Assembly (NCBI GenBank): GCA_013002105.1 | Contig: JABDKS010000311.1 | Location: 1-19,277, forward strand | Length of the DNA: 19,277 nucleotides | Reading direction: 5' to 3' | DNA from: Pirellulaceae bacterium | Lineage (GTDB): Bacteria; Planctomycetota; Planctomycetia; Pirellulales; Pirellulaceae | Shown: piece by piece, positions 7,420 to 14,472 of the stretch | How the letters are laid out: the number at the start of each line of letters is the position of its first letter | Position numbering within the stretch: the first letter of the stretch is position 1 | The notes under the pieces: model-generated | What the model was told of the DNA's origin: nothing | Database searches by the model: none | The model's input: only the letters and a program-made list of their open reading frames with translations | Made by a program: the position numbers and the translations under genes

Positions 7420-8298
7420 CTAGAAGTTGTACTTCGGGTTTTCGGGGTCGAAGTCGGAGTCTTTCAGTCCGACATTGATCTTCAAGTTCATGTAGTTGTA
7501 CTCTTCGATCACTTCCAGCGGTGCGTTCTTGCTTCGCGGCCAATCATAGGCGATGTAGCGAATGGGGACGTTCAGAGCATCGTCGATAAACACTTGAGCT
7601 TGATAAAACTCAGAACCTGGAAACTTCGTCGGCTGCGTGACTTCCAGAACCGTGCAGACGCGATCCTTGACCCGAGCGTTGTGACGGAAATCGCACTCGA
7701 CGTCGGCGTGTTGCATGGCCTTTTCGCCACGCTCGATCAGCTTGACCATCAAATTCTCGACACCGACCTCGGTCATTGGGTAACGTTGTCCACGCATTGC
7801 CAACATGCTGTCAGGTTTGACGCGGACGGTCGGCAGGTACCTGCCTTTGAATCCGCCTTCGTGGGCGATGATGTTGCCGTTGTTTTGGCCTTCGACGTAG
7901 ATGACTTCCCGTCCCTTGATCGCCGTGGGTTTCAGGAAGTTCAGATAGACGCTCAGCGGCTGGACGATCTTTCCATTGACGACCTTGCGATTGCGAACCT
8001 TGGCAGCAATGTATTGATGGCTGCCCAGCGTTCCATCGACACGTTCGCGAATCACCATCAGTGCGGTGTAGTCGTTGACGTTGGCACGACAGGTTTGCAG
8101 GCCGCGTCGAGCGATGTCCAGTGCGCGATCGAGCGGGTTTTCGTTCGCGGCCGCTGGCGCCAGGCTGGCGGCGTTGGCAACGCGGTGGACGGGTTCGACC
8201 AACTCCGAAGGATCGGCGGCGTAGGAGACGGTTGGGATCGCGACTGTTGCGGTCAGCGTTCCGAGTGTTGCGATAAATCGACGACGAGCAAGTTTCAT
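7420..8298 (-). CDS. Tat-exported DUF1571 domain protein
   Basis: A 292-residue protein with a twin-arginine-like leader: RRRFIATLG at 5-13, a hydrophobic run to about 26 and likely cleavage after SYA (25-27). The mature part matches DUF1571: an N-terminal helix (LDRALDIARRGLQTC, 56-70), MVIRERVDG (81-89), VYLNFLKPTAIKGREVIYVE (117-136) and NGNIIAHEGG (140-149). It ends with an Asp/Pro/Asn tail. The fold recalls outer-membrane lipoprotein carrier-like beta-sheets, but the function is unknown. The ATG at 8298 is chosen because AAGGAAG (8303-8309) sits four bases upstream. A longer in-frame start at 8331 would put 11 odd residues before the leader. A 6 bp hairpin (gcggca/tgccgc, 8321-8336) lies in its presumed leader. 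Confidence 0.85.
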   Translation of the reverse strand: MKLARRRFIATLGTLTATVAIPTVSYAADPSELVEPVHRVANAASLAPAAANENPLDRALDIARRGLQTCRANVNDYTALMVIRERVDGTLGSHQYIAAKVRNRKVVNGKIVQPLSVYLNFLKPTAIKGREVIYVEGQNNGNIIAHEGGFKGRYLPTVRVKPDSMLAMRGQRYPMTEVGVENLMVKLIERGEKAMQHADVECDFRHNARVKDRVCTVLEVTQPTKFPGSEFYQAQVFIDDALNVPIRYIAYDWPRSKNAPLEVIEEYNYMNLKINVGLKDSDFDPENPKYNF

Positions 8299-8806
8299 TT
8301 GACTTCCTTGTGGACAGCCGGCGGCACCCATGCCGCTCGTATGGTCTCTTATCGCCGGTGAGGGCTAGCAAAATAAAGAGATCATTTTTTGGCTGTTTGG
8401 ATCAGTCCAACCGTTGCATCCCGAATCGTACTTTTGCATGTCCACAGCGACGGGGTCGGCCAGACAGTTGGAGATTACAAGCCACTCTGACAGCATCGCC
8501 AGACCAATCTTGCTCGGCGAATTACGGTCGTTTTTGTACCCCTGCGGGGCGGCAATGAGCTCTGGTGCAAGACTCCACCGCGTCGCATCGCCCCGCCCCG
8601 ACCGCTGCATCACGGCTAACTGCGTTGCCCCTGACAATGCGTCGCCCTGGCAATTCCGTCGCAATCGTAACGGACATCACAAATGGTTCGTTGATTACCA
8701 TCCTCGTCGAACTCAGTGCTGACGCTTACGATAGGGCGCGCCGGAACGCTTCAAACACGTTCGTATTCGCACCGCCATACGCACTTCCACGATTTAAATC
8801 CTTACG
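8299..8806. other. 508 bp intergenic region without a recognised gene
   Basis: The gap separates the divergent DUF1571 and hemQ genes and should hold both promoters. Near the DUF1571 side are a hairpin at 8321-8336 and a small hairpin ttgga/tccaa at 8397-8410 next to a T6 run (8385-8390). Open frames of up to 102 codons run through the rest, but none has a ribosome site, recognisable motif or hydrophobic pattern, and several overlap each other. I see no tRNA, rRNA or riboswitch. It could be a decayed gene or an unannotated small RNA. Confidence 0.4.
8303..8309 (-). promoter_or_regulatory. Ribosome binding site of the DUF1571 gene
   Basis: Read on the minus strand this is AAGGAAG, four bases before the ATG at 8298. 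It decides the shorter start. Confidence 0.65.
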
Positions 8807-9649
8807 ATGAACGCTTCACAGCACGGTCGCCGCTCCGAACCACTTCCCGAGCCATCGGTTGTCCCTGTCAACGGTTGGCATTGTGGTCACTATTTTTATC
8901 AGTTTCGCCGCGAGTCGATTTCGCAGAAGCTCACGGGTGATTGCCAAGAGCAGTTTCGTCGCGCTTTGGATCCGGATCAAGAAAACCCGCCGGCGCGATT
9001 GGCGTCGTATTGGACAAGCGGACATCGGGCCGATTTTGGCGTGATGGTGATGGATCCAGATCCAGGCAAAGTCGATTCGGTGCACCAAGCAATCATGGCA
9101 CCTGGACTGGGACAGTTCGTTCAGCCGGCGTGGTCGTTTGTCTCGATGAGCGAAGTGAGTGAATACGTGCCCACGATCGAGCGGTTCAAAGCACGATTGA
9201 TTGCCGGAGGCGAACAGCCCGATTCGGAGGAATTGGCTGCAAAGGTTGCCGCCTACGAACGTCGACTGCCGATGATGAACGAGCAACGGTTGCGGCCGGA
9301 GATTCCACAATGGCCAGCGGCATGTTTTTACCCGATGAACAAAAGCCGCGTTGTTGGTGCGAATTGGTTCAGCGAGCCGTTTAGTCGACGCAACTCGATG
9401 ATGGCCGAGCATGCCCAGAGTGGGATTGCGTTTGCCGGCAAGGTCACGCAGCTGATCTCGGTCGGTGTCGGTCTGGACGACTGGGAGTGGATGGTGACGC
9501 TGTGGGGACGCAATCCCGAGTACTTAAAAGAGATCGTCTACAAGATGCGATTTGACCAGGCGAGTGCCAAGTACGCGGAGTTTGGCCCGTTCTATGTTGG
9601 ATACCGGGCGGACGCTGACGAAATATTGCAGCATTGTCGTCTCGCGTGA
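8807..9649 (+). CDS. hemQ: Coproheme decarboxylase HemQ (chlorite dismutase family)
   Basis: A 280-residue chlorite dismutase-family protein. HemQ oxidatively decarboxylates two propionates of coproheme III to give heme b, the last step of the coproporphyrin-dependent pathway. The key residues are in place: YPMNKSR (175-181) supplies the radical tyrosine Y175 and K179, H202 in AEHAQSG is the proximal heme ligand, and Q215 in KVTQLIS holds the distal position that is Arg in true chlorite dismutases. The spacings Y to H (27) and Y to Q (40) equal those I recall for Gram-positive HemQ. GLDDWEWMVTLW (222-233) and KMRFDQASAKYAEFGPFYVG (246-265) are further signatures. About 30 charged residues (133-165) look like an insertion relative to 250-residue homologues. 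ATG 8807 is the first possible start, because an in-frame TAA lies ten bases before it. No Shine-Dalgarno. It converges on purC with 61 bp between. Confidence 0.92.
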   Translation: MNASQHGRRSEPLPEPSVVPVNGWHCGHYFYQFRRESISQKLTGDCQEQFRRALDPDQENPPARLASYWTSGHRADFGVMVMDPDPGKVDSVHQAIMAPGLGQFVQPAWSFVSMSEVSEYVPTIERFKARLIAGGEQPDSEELAAKVAAYERRLPMMNEQRLRPEIPQWPAACFYPMNKSRVVGANWFSEPFSRRNSMMAEHAQSGIAFAGKVTQLISVGVGLDDWEWMVTLWGRNPEYLKEIVYKMRFDQASAKYAEFGPFYVGYRADADEILQHCRLA

Positions 9650-9710
9650 TCCATTTCGCCACGCGATGGCGTCTTTCGATGGCGTCCTTGCGTATTCAAT
9701 GCCGAACGAT

Positions 9711-10634
9711 TCAGACGCTGAACGTTTCACCGGTGATTCGCTGGTAGGCTTCGGCATACTTGGCTGCCGTTTGCTCGATCACGTCGCCGGGTAATTTGGG
9801 CGGATCACTTTGTTTGTCCCAACCGCATTGCGAGAGCCATTCGCGAACAAATTGTTTGTCGAAGGAGGGTTGCGCTTTGCCGGGAGCATATTGGTCGGCT
9901 GACCAAAATCGTGAACTGTCGGGCGTCAGTACCTCGTCAACCAAAATCAACCTGTCATCGACCAACCCAAATTCAAATTTGGTGTCGGCGATCAAGATCC
10001 CGCGTGAAGCCGCGTAGTCGGCGGCGGACTGGTAGATTTGCAAACTTTCATCTCGCAGTTTCAAAGCCAGCTGATTGCCCAGATCGGCGATCATGCGACC
10101 GATAGTCACATTCTCATCGTGACCTTCTTCGGCCTTGGTCGCGGGGGTGAAGATTGATTTGGGCAATCTGTCGCACTGGACCAGTCCTGGGGGGAGTTTA
10201 TTTCCGCAGATTTCACCGGTTTGTTGGTATTCTCGCAGACCGCTTCCTTCTAAGTAGCCGCGGACGACACATTCAAAAGGAATGACTTGGGCTTTGTCGA
10301 CAACCATCACACGACCTTGTAATGGCTGAGTATCAAATTGTGCGGTCAGATTTTCAGGAACATCGGTCGAGCGAAGATGGTTTTGGACGTCCAGACGGTC
10401 GAACCAGAATCGACTCATTGCAGTAAGCAATCGTCCTTTATCCGGGATACCGCTGGGCAGAATGAAATCGAACGCACTGATACGGTCGGTGCTAACGATC
10501 AGAAGCGAATCGCCCAAGTCATAGACGTCGCGGACTTTGCCGCGTCTTTGCGGCAGGGGCAACTTGGTTGCCAATAAAGCACCGGCATCATCGAATTCAT
10601 ACATCGTATCAGTAGCGGTTGGCGTATTGTTCAT
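9711..10634 (-). CDS. purC: Phosphoribosylaminoimidazole-succinocarboxamide (SAICAR) synthase
   Basis: This enzyme catalyses ATP-dependent joining of CAIR and aspartate to give SAICAR in de novo purine synthesis, in the cytoplasm. The 307 residues match the longer (about 300-residue, yeast Ade1-like) form rather than the 240-residue E. coli form. Motifs are RRGKVRDVYDLG (30-41, ATP-binding), STDRISAFDFILPSGIPDKG (48-67), VVRGYLEGSG (123-132), LPKSIFTPATKAEEGHDENV (157-176), IADTKFEFG (215-223) and DEVLTPDSSRFW (233-244). I chose the ATG at 10634. A TTG at 10655 is in frame and an ATG at 10604 would still leave the first motif intact. No strong ribosome site distinguishes them. No other pur gene is nearby. 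The 9650-9710 spacer beyond its stop holds only a short direct repeat (cgatggcgtc twice). Confidence 0.95.
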   Translation of the reverse strand: MNNTPTATDTMYEFDDAGALLATKLPLPQRRGKVRDVYDLGDSLLIVSTDRISAFDFILPSGIPDKGRLLTAMSRFWFDRLDVQNHLRSTDVPENLTAQFDTQPLQGRVMVVDKAQVIPFECVVRGYLEGSGLREYQQTGEICGNKLPPGLVQCDRLPKSIFTPATKAEEGHDENVTIGRMIADLGNQLALKLRDESLQIYQSAADYAASRGILIADTKFEFGLVDDRLILVDEVLTPDSSRFWSADQYAPGKAQPSFDKQFVREWLSQCGWDKQSDPPKLPGDVIEQTAAKYAEAYQRITGETFSV

Positions 10635-10864
10635 CGCCCTACTTTGGCAAACCAAGCGGAACTGGGCAACCGAGCAAAGAATCCCTGCTGTTTCGCTGGA
10701 CTTTGGTCGTGGAATGACGCGTCAGGGCCGCAAGCGGTCGCGAACCGTCGTCAGAGGGACTATGATACGCGCCTTCGTTTGTTGTGCGTTGGCAGTGGCG
10801 ATTGTGTTCCGCTGTCGTGCGTGGGTGCATGTCATTTTCTTGATTGGTAGGTCGGTTCGTCGCC
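10635..10864. other. Divergent promoter region between purC and the GH10-like gene
   Basis: This 230 bp must drive both genes. TATGAT at 10761-10766 is a fair -10 for the plus-strand gene, but no good -35 is seen 17 bases before it. I see no PurR-like palindrome and no purine riboswitch. Open frames crossing it (for example 10537-10905) run antisense into purC and look like chance. Confidence 0.3.
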
Positions 10865-12361
10865 ATGGGGCAGTTCCTTTTCGATGTGCCCGACGAATCG
10901 AGTGAATTCATCCAGCAATCCCTCTGGAAAGATGCGTACGTTTGCGGCATCGAAGGTATTCCCTGGCAATCCAGTAGCCAATTCGACGGCTCGCGTCTGA
11001 CGATCACACGCAGTATCGAATCGTCCGGCAAACTTTTGATGGCCTGTCCGATCAAGGGGATCGGCTACCGGACACTGAGTACCTGTAGTCTGCGGCCAGT
11101 CGCCGAACCCCATTTGCTACCTTTGGAACTCGCGCGCGGCAGTTGTCATCGGGCTCGGTCGCAGTCGGACACGTGGCAGCGGGCCGGGCTGACGCTTAGT
11201 CAGAAATTTCTGGATCTGGTCGACCAAGGCACCGAGCTATTTTTGGATGCCGCGCAACGCCGCGCCGACCCGGAGGCTGCCGCGGTCTCCTCGTTGGAGG
11301 CGATCACCATTCTGGAAGAAGCGATCATGGACTTGGGCGAATCATACGCCGTCCAATCAATTGCGTTTCGGAAACAGCGTGAACCACAAATTGGAACGTT
11401 ATTGGCCGGTACGATCGTGCCGCCCTCGCCAACCGATCCTGCCAATTCGGCCAAATTTCGCGAGGCGTTCAATTCTGCTGCGGTTCGACTGAGTTGGGCG
11501 AATATCGAAACCGATGCGGGGCGTTACGACTACGAACAAGCAGAGCAAAGTGTGCGCTGGTGCGTCGATAACGGGCTACGAGTGATCGGTGGGCCGCTGA
11601 TCGATTTTCGTGACAAGTTGATGCCCCATTGGTTGTACTTGCTCGAGGACAACTTTGACAATTTTTTGTCCGCGGTGGTCGACTTTGTCGAAAAGACGGT
11701 GGTCAAGTTTCGCGGCTCGGTCCAGCTTTGGAATTGTGCCGCATCGTTGAACACTCCCGGGCCGCTTGATCTGAGTGACGAGCAAGTCATGCGACTTGCG
11801 CTGGGGGTCTTGCAAACGGTTCGACGAATTGATCCCAATACTCCGACCATCGTTACGTTTGACCAACCTTACGGAGAGTATTTGTCCAAGCACCGCGACG
11901 GGATCTCGCCGTTGCACTTTGCCGATGCTTTGGCACGCAGCGGGTTGGGTATGGCGGGTCTTGGGTTGGATTTTCGGATGAATTATTCGAGCCATTCCAC
12001 GTTGCCCCGTTCGGCTGTCGATTTTGGACAGATGATTGATCGCTGGGCGACACTCGGGATGCCGCTCTTGGTCCAGCTATCCGTGCCAGGCCAGATCGGC
12101 GCTGACGCTGACGCGATCGCGCCGACAGAGGTCTTGCGTATGGATTCAATGACAACGGACCCCGCGTCGGATCAGTTGCGGTTAGCCGCTCCGCTAATCC
12201 GAACGCTGTTAGCCAAGCACATTGTCCATGGCATCGTGTGGGACGGTTGGTCCGACGCCGAGCCACATGTGCAAAGTCATTCGGGCGTGATCAATGCCAA
12301 GGGACAACCTCGGCCATTGCTGGAATACCTCAGTCGTGTTCGCCGCGAGTTTCTCGCTTAG
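10865..12361 (+). CDS. GH10-like (endo-1,4-beta-xylanase fold) protein lacking both catalytic glutamates
   Basis: A 498-residue protein without a signal peptide. Residues 1-110 are beta-rich with a conserved-looking ELARGSC (88-94), 110-165 are helical, and about 177-495 follow the GH10 barrel order. The VRLSWANIETDAGRYDY stretch (206-222) matches the family's ENxMKWxxxEPxxGxYxF region. VIGGPLIDF to MPHWL (240-256) matches GHTLVWHxQxPxWL. LWNCAASLN (288-296) sits where WDVVNE should be, GMPLLVQLSVPG (398-409) where the TELD nucleophile strand should be, and IVWDGWSDAEP (457-467) matches the C-terminal tryptophan strand. The acid/base and nucleophile Glu are both absent, as are the EN/K and His subsite residues. 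It is thus probably not an active xylanase and may bind a carbohydrate or act otherwise; a different barrel family is possible. ATG 10865 is preferred over an in-frame start at 10844, without a strong ribosome site. Confidence 0.75.
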   Translation: MGQFLFDVPDESSEFIQQSLWKDAYVCGIEGIPWQSSSQFDGSRLTITRSIESSGKLLMACPIKGIGYRTLSTCSLRPVAEPHLLPLELARGSCHRARSQSDTWQRAGLTLSQKFLDLVDQGTELFLDAAQRRADPEAAAVSSLEAITILEEAIMDLGESYAVQSIAFRKQREPQIGTLLAGTIVPPSPTDPANSAKFREAFNSAAVRLSWANIETDAGRYDYEQAEQSVRWCVDNGLRVIGGPLIDFRDKLMPHWLYLLEDNFDNFLSAVVDFVEKTVVKFRGSVQLWNCAASLNTPGPLDLSDEQVMRLALGVLQTVRRIDPNTPTIVTFDQPYGEYLSKHRDGISPLHFADALARSGLGMAGLGLDFRMNYSSHSTLPRSAVDFGQMIDRWATLGMPLLVQLSVPGQIGADADAIAPTEVLRMDSMTTDPASDQLRLAAPLIRTLLAKHIVHGIVWDGWSDAEPHVQSHSGVINAKGQPRPLLEYLSRVRREFLA

Positions 12362-12412
12362 CGGCACCGCCTGCTAAACTGCCCAGCGGAGGGACCCCAC
12401 CGCAACATGCCG

Positions 12413-12484
12413 GTGCAGCGAGAGCGTCAGGTGCAGCGAGAGCGTCAGGTGCAGCGAGACCGATTGGTGCAGCGAAAGCGTCTG
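12413..12484 (+). repeat. Tandem repeat, four copies of 18 bp
   Basis: Units begin at 12413, 12431, 12449 and 12467. Units 1 and 2 are identical (gtgcagcgagagcgtcag), unit 3 differs at four positions and unit 4 at two. The array lies in the 268 bp gap (12362-12629) between the GH10-like gene and the gluconolactonase gene. The period is a multiple of three, so every frame crossing it stays periodic. A 61-codon frame at 12407-12592 would read VQRERQ, VQRERQ, VQRDRL, VQRKRL and then a weakly hydrophobic tail, but it has no ribosome site and I do not call it a gene. The copies adjoin directly without spacers, so this is not CRISPR. Confidence 0.85.
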
Positions 12485-12629
12485 GGGGCCACGAAGTTGT
12501 CCACATGCCTGGGTGCAACGATATTGCTCGGTGTGTTCTGGTCGCAGCTCCAGTTGGTAAAATCAACGATCCCCATCGAAGTTCGATTGTGAATGCGTTG
12601 AATTCACTTGTGATAATTGAGTAACCATT

Positions 12630-13565
12630 ATGTCATTGATTGCGCAAACCTGCTCTGCCCGCCACTTCGTCCTGTTGGCAGGCTGGTTGATCGCGGCCCA
12701 TCCGATTGCGGTGATTGGTCAAGATCGAATTGAACCTCTGGGCGAGGTGACGAAAGTTGCCGGCGGCTTTGGATTTACCGAAGGCCCCGCCTGGGACCCT
12801 AGCGATGGTTCGCTTTATTTCAGTGACATACCCAATGAAACGATTTACCGGATCGACAAGAGTGGGGACTTGTCCAAGTTCACGCAATCATCTCGTCACA
12901 CCAATGGGATGCTGATCACCGCCAGCGGACGTTTGTTGGCGTGTCAGATGGATGGTCAGGTTGTGGCGTACGACACGACGACGGCAGAGTTCACGGTATT
13001 GGCCGACAAATATGACGGCAAACGTTTCAATGCGCCAAACGATCTGGTGATCGACTCCTCGGGCGGAATCTATTTTACGGACCCTCTGTTTCGCGCCCCG
13101 ACGCCACTGCCGCAAGAGATTCAGGCGGTTTATTACATTAGCGCCGCAGGCGATGTGTCACGAGTCACCGACGCGATCGCGGCACCCAATGGGATTGGGT
13201 TGTCACCCGATGGTAAGCGGTTGTACGTATGCCCGTCACGTCAGAGTGAAATGCTTGTTTATGATGTCGAATCAGCGGGCAAGCTTTCCAACGGGCGGAC
13301 GTTCTGCAAAGTGACTCAACCAGAGGGCAAGACGGATACCGGCGCCGACGGGATTGTGCTGGATATCCAAGGCAACGTTTACATCACAACCCATATGGGC
13401 GTGGAGATTTTTTCGCCTCGGGGAACCAGTGTCGGCCTGGTGAAATTTCCGGAGCAACCTGCCAACGTTACGCTCGGTGATGCCGACGGCAAGACGATGT
13501 ATGTCACCGCGCGAACAGGTCTTTACAAAGTGTCGATGCCGATCGCCGGACTGAAACCCAATTGA
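12630..13565 (+). CDS. Exported SMP-30/gluconolactonase-family lactonase
   Basis: A 311-residue six-bladed propeller of the SMP-30/gluconolactonase/LRE family, which hydrolyses sugar lactones such as gluconolactone using a bound divalent metal. Residues about 11-31 are a signal peptide, probably cut near VIGQ. Metal and substrate residues line up with the family: E51 in FTEGPAWDPSDG (49-60), N137-D138 in NAPNDLVID (134-142), N187 in APNGIGLSPDGK (185-196) and D240 in GADGIVLD (238-245). The N to N to D spacings (50, 53) are close to those in human SMP-30 (N103, N154, D204). An in-frame TGA ten bases before the ATG at 12630 makes this the first start. No Shine-Dalgarno. It converges on the SDR gene, and the location next to PmoA and SDR genes suggests periplasmic sugar oxidation or lactone clearance. 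Confidence 0.88.
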   Translation: MSLIAQTCSARHFVLLAGWLIAAHPIAVIGQDRIEPLGEVTKVAGGFGFTEGPAWDPSDGSLYFSDIPNETIYRIDKSGDLSKFTQSSRHTNGMLITASGRLLACQMDGQVVAYDTTTAEFTVLADKYDGKRFNAPNDLVIDSSGGIYFTDPLFRAPTPLPQEIQAVYYISAAGDVSRVTDAIAAPNGIGLSPDGKRLYVCPSRQSEMLVYDVESAGKLSNGRTFCKVTQPEGKTDTGADGIVLDIQGNVYITTHMGVEIFSPRGTSVGLVKFPEQPANVTLGDADGKTMYVTARTGLYKVSMPIAGLKPN

Positions 13566-13598
13566 TGATGTGCGACGGTGATTGCATGTCCGCGGTCC

Positions 13599-13615
13599 AC
13601 GGCCACAGAGGCCGT
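13599..13615. terminator. Small hairpin between convergent gluconolactonase and SDR genes
   Basis: acggcc (13599-13604) pairs with ggccgt (13610-13615) around acaga, within the 53 bp between two stops. No T run follows on the plus strand, so termination is possible but not shown. Confidence 0.3.
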
Positions 13616-13618
13616 TGA

Positions 13619-14431
13619 TTACCAGTCAGGCGGTGGATCGGGTTGCTGCCAAATGCTCATTCCGCCATCGACCAAGAGAGTTTGGCCGTGAATGTGCGAT
13701 GCAGCGTCGGACAATAAAAACACGGCCGCACCACCGCAGACTTCCGGTCCTGGTACTTGACCATTGGGTGTATGGAGTTTCATCCACTGATCCAATTTCG
13801 CATTTTGGTTCAGCACATCGGTCAGTGGTGTCCGTACGAGCCCCGGTGCCATGGCATTGACACGAATTTGATGCGGTGCCAAGGACACACAAAGTGATTT
13901 GACCATGGCAGCAACGGCGCCTTTGCTGGTGTCGTAGGCGGTGTGATCGGGTTCGGCCAAAAATCCATTGATGGATCCCGTGAACAGAACGCGGCCGGCA
14001 GTTTGTGAATCGATCCAGCGACGCGCCATCGCCTGTGTCAAAAAATATCCGGACGTCACATTCAAGTGAATGGTCGTCAGATACCTGTCGAAATCCATTT
14101 CCAAGAATGGTTTGTCAATATACGTACCGGCATTGTTGACCAGCAGGTCGATGCCAGGCAATTTTTCGTCGGCCTGTTGAATCAGCTCGGGCAGAAATTC
14201 GGCGGGTGGTTTGGAGAGATCGGTTGTGACGAGATCGGTTTGGACGCCGAGGCTGCGACATTGCGCGAGTGTCTGCTGCGCGTGTTTGTCATCGGCGAGT
14301 CCTACCAGCAAAACGTCGCTGCCGGCTTTGGCAAGTGCAACGGCGATCGCAGCGCCGACACCCTGTGTGCCGCCGGTGACCATTGCACGGTGGCCAGTCA
14401 AGTCAAACGGATGGTCTGTGTGCGTGCTCAT
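13619..14431 (-). CDS. Short-chain dehydrogenase/reductase (classical SDR)
   Basis: A 270-residue NAD(P)-dependent oxidoreductase with the complete classical SDR set. The cofactor glycine motif is TGGTQGVG (19-26), NNAG is at 99-102 and the catalytic tetrad is N124, S153, Y166 and K170 (YDTSK). PGLVRTPL (196-203) and the C-terminal LLVDGGMSIW (252-261) are typical of the 3-oxoacyl-reductase/gluconate-dehydrogenase-like group. The substrate cannot be told from sequence. V43-G44-L45 where cofactor preference is set, without an obvious Asp at the end of strand 2, leaves NAD versus NADP open. No signal peptide. It starts 41 bases after the stop of the PmoA-like gene on the same strand, so the two are probably cotranscribed. 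No Shine-Dalgarno is visible. Confidence 0.9.
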   Translation of the reverse strand: MSTHTDHPFDLTGHRAMVTGGTQGVGAAIAVALAKAGSDVLLVGLADDKHAQQTLAQCRSLGVQTDLVTTDLSKPPAEFLPELIQQADEKLPGIDLLVNNAGTYIDKPFLEMDFDRYLTTIHLNVTSGYFLTQAMARRWIDSQTAGRVLFTGSINGFLAEPDHTAYDTSKGAVAAMVKSLCVSLAPHQIRVNAMAPGLVRTPLTDVLNQNAKLDQWMKLHTPNGQVPGPEVCGGAAVFLLSDAASHIHGQTLLVDGGMSIWQQPDPPPDW

Positions 14432-14472
14432 AAGAACGCGGGCTCATCATGTCACGGGGCGATCTTGGTGAC

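Noticed and set aside
7594..8361. 255-codon plus-strand frame opposite the DUF1571 gene
   Set aside because: No family resemblance; antisense to a gene with signal peptide, ribosome site and a conserved domain.
10537..10905. 122-codon plus-strand frame between purC and the GH10-like gene
   Set aside because: Starts antisense inside purC and overlaps the GH10-like start; no ribosome site or motif.
12413..12484. Possible CRISPR array
   Set aside because: Units are 18 bp and adjoin with no spacers; no cas genes nearby.
12407..12592. 61-codon frame reading through the 18 bp repeats
   Set aside because: No ribosome site, no homology recognised, and any frame stays open through a repeat with a period divisible by three; kept only as a repeat.
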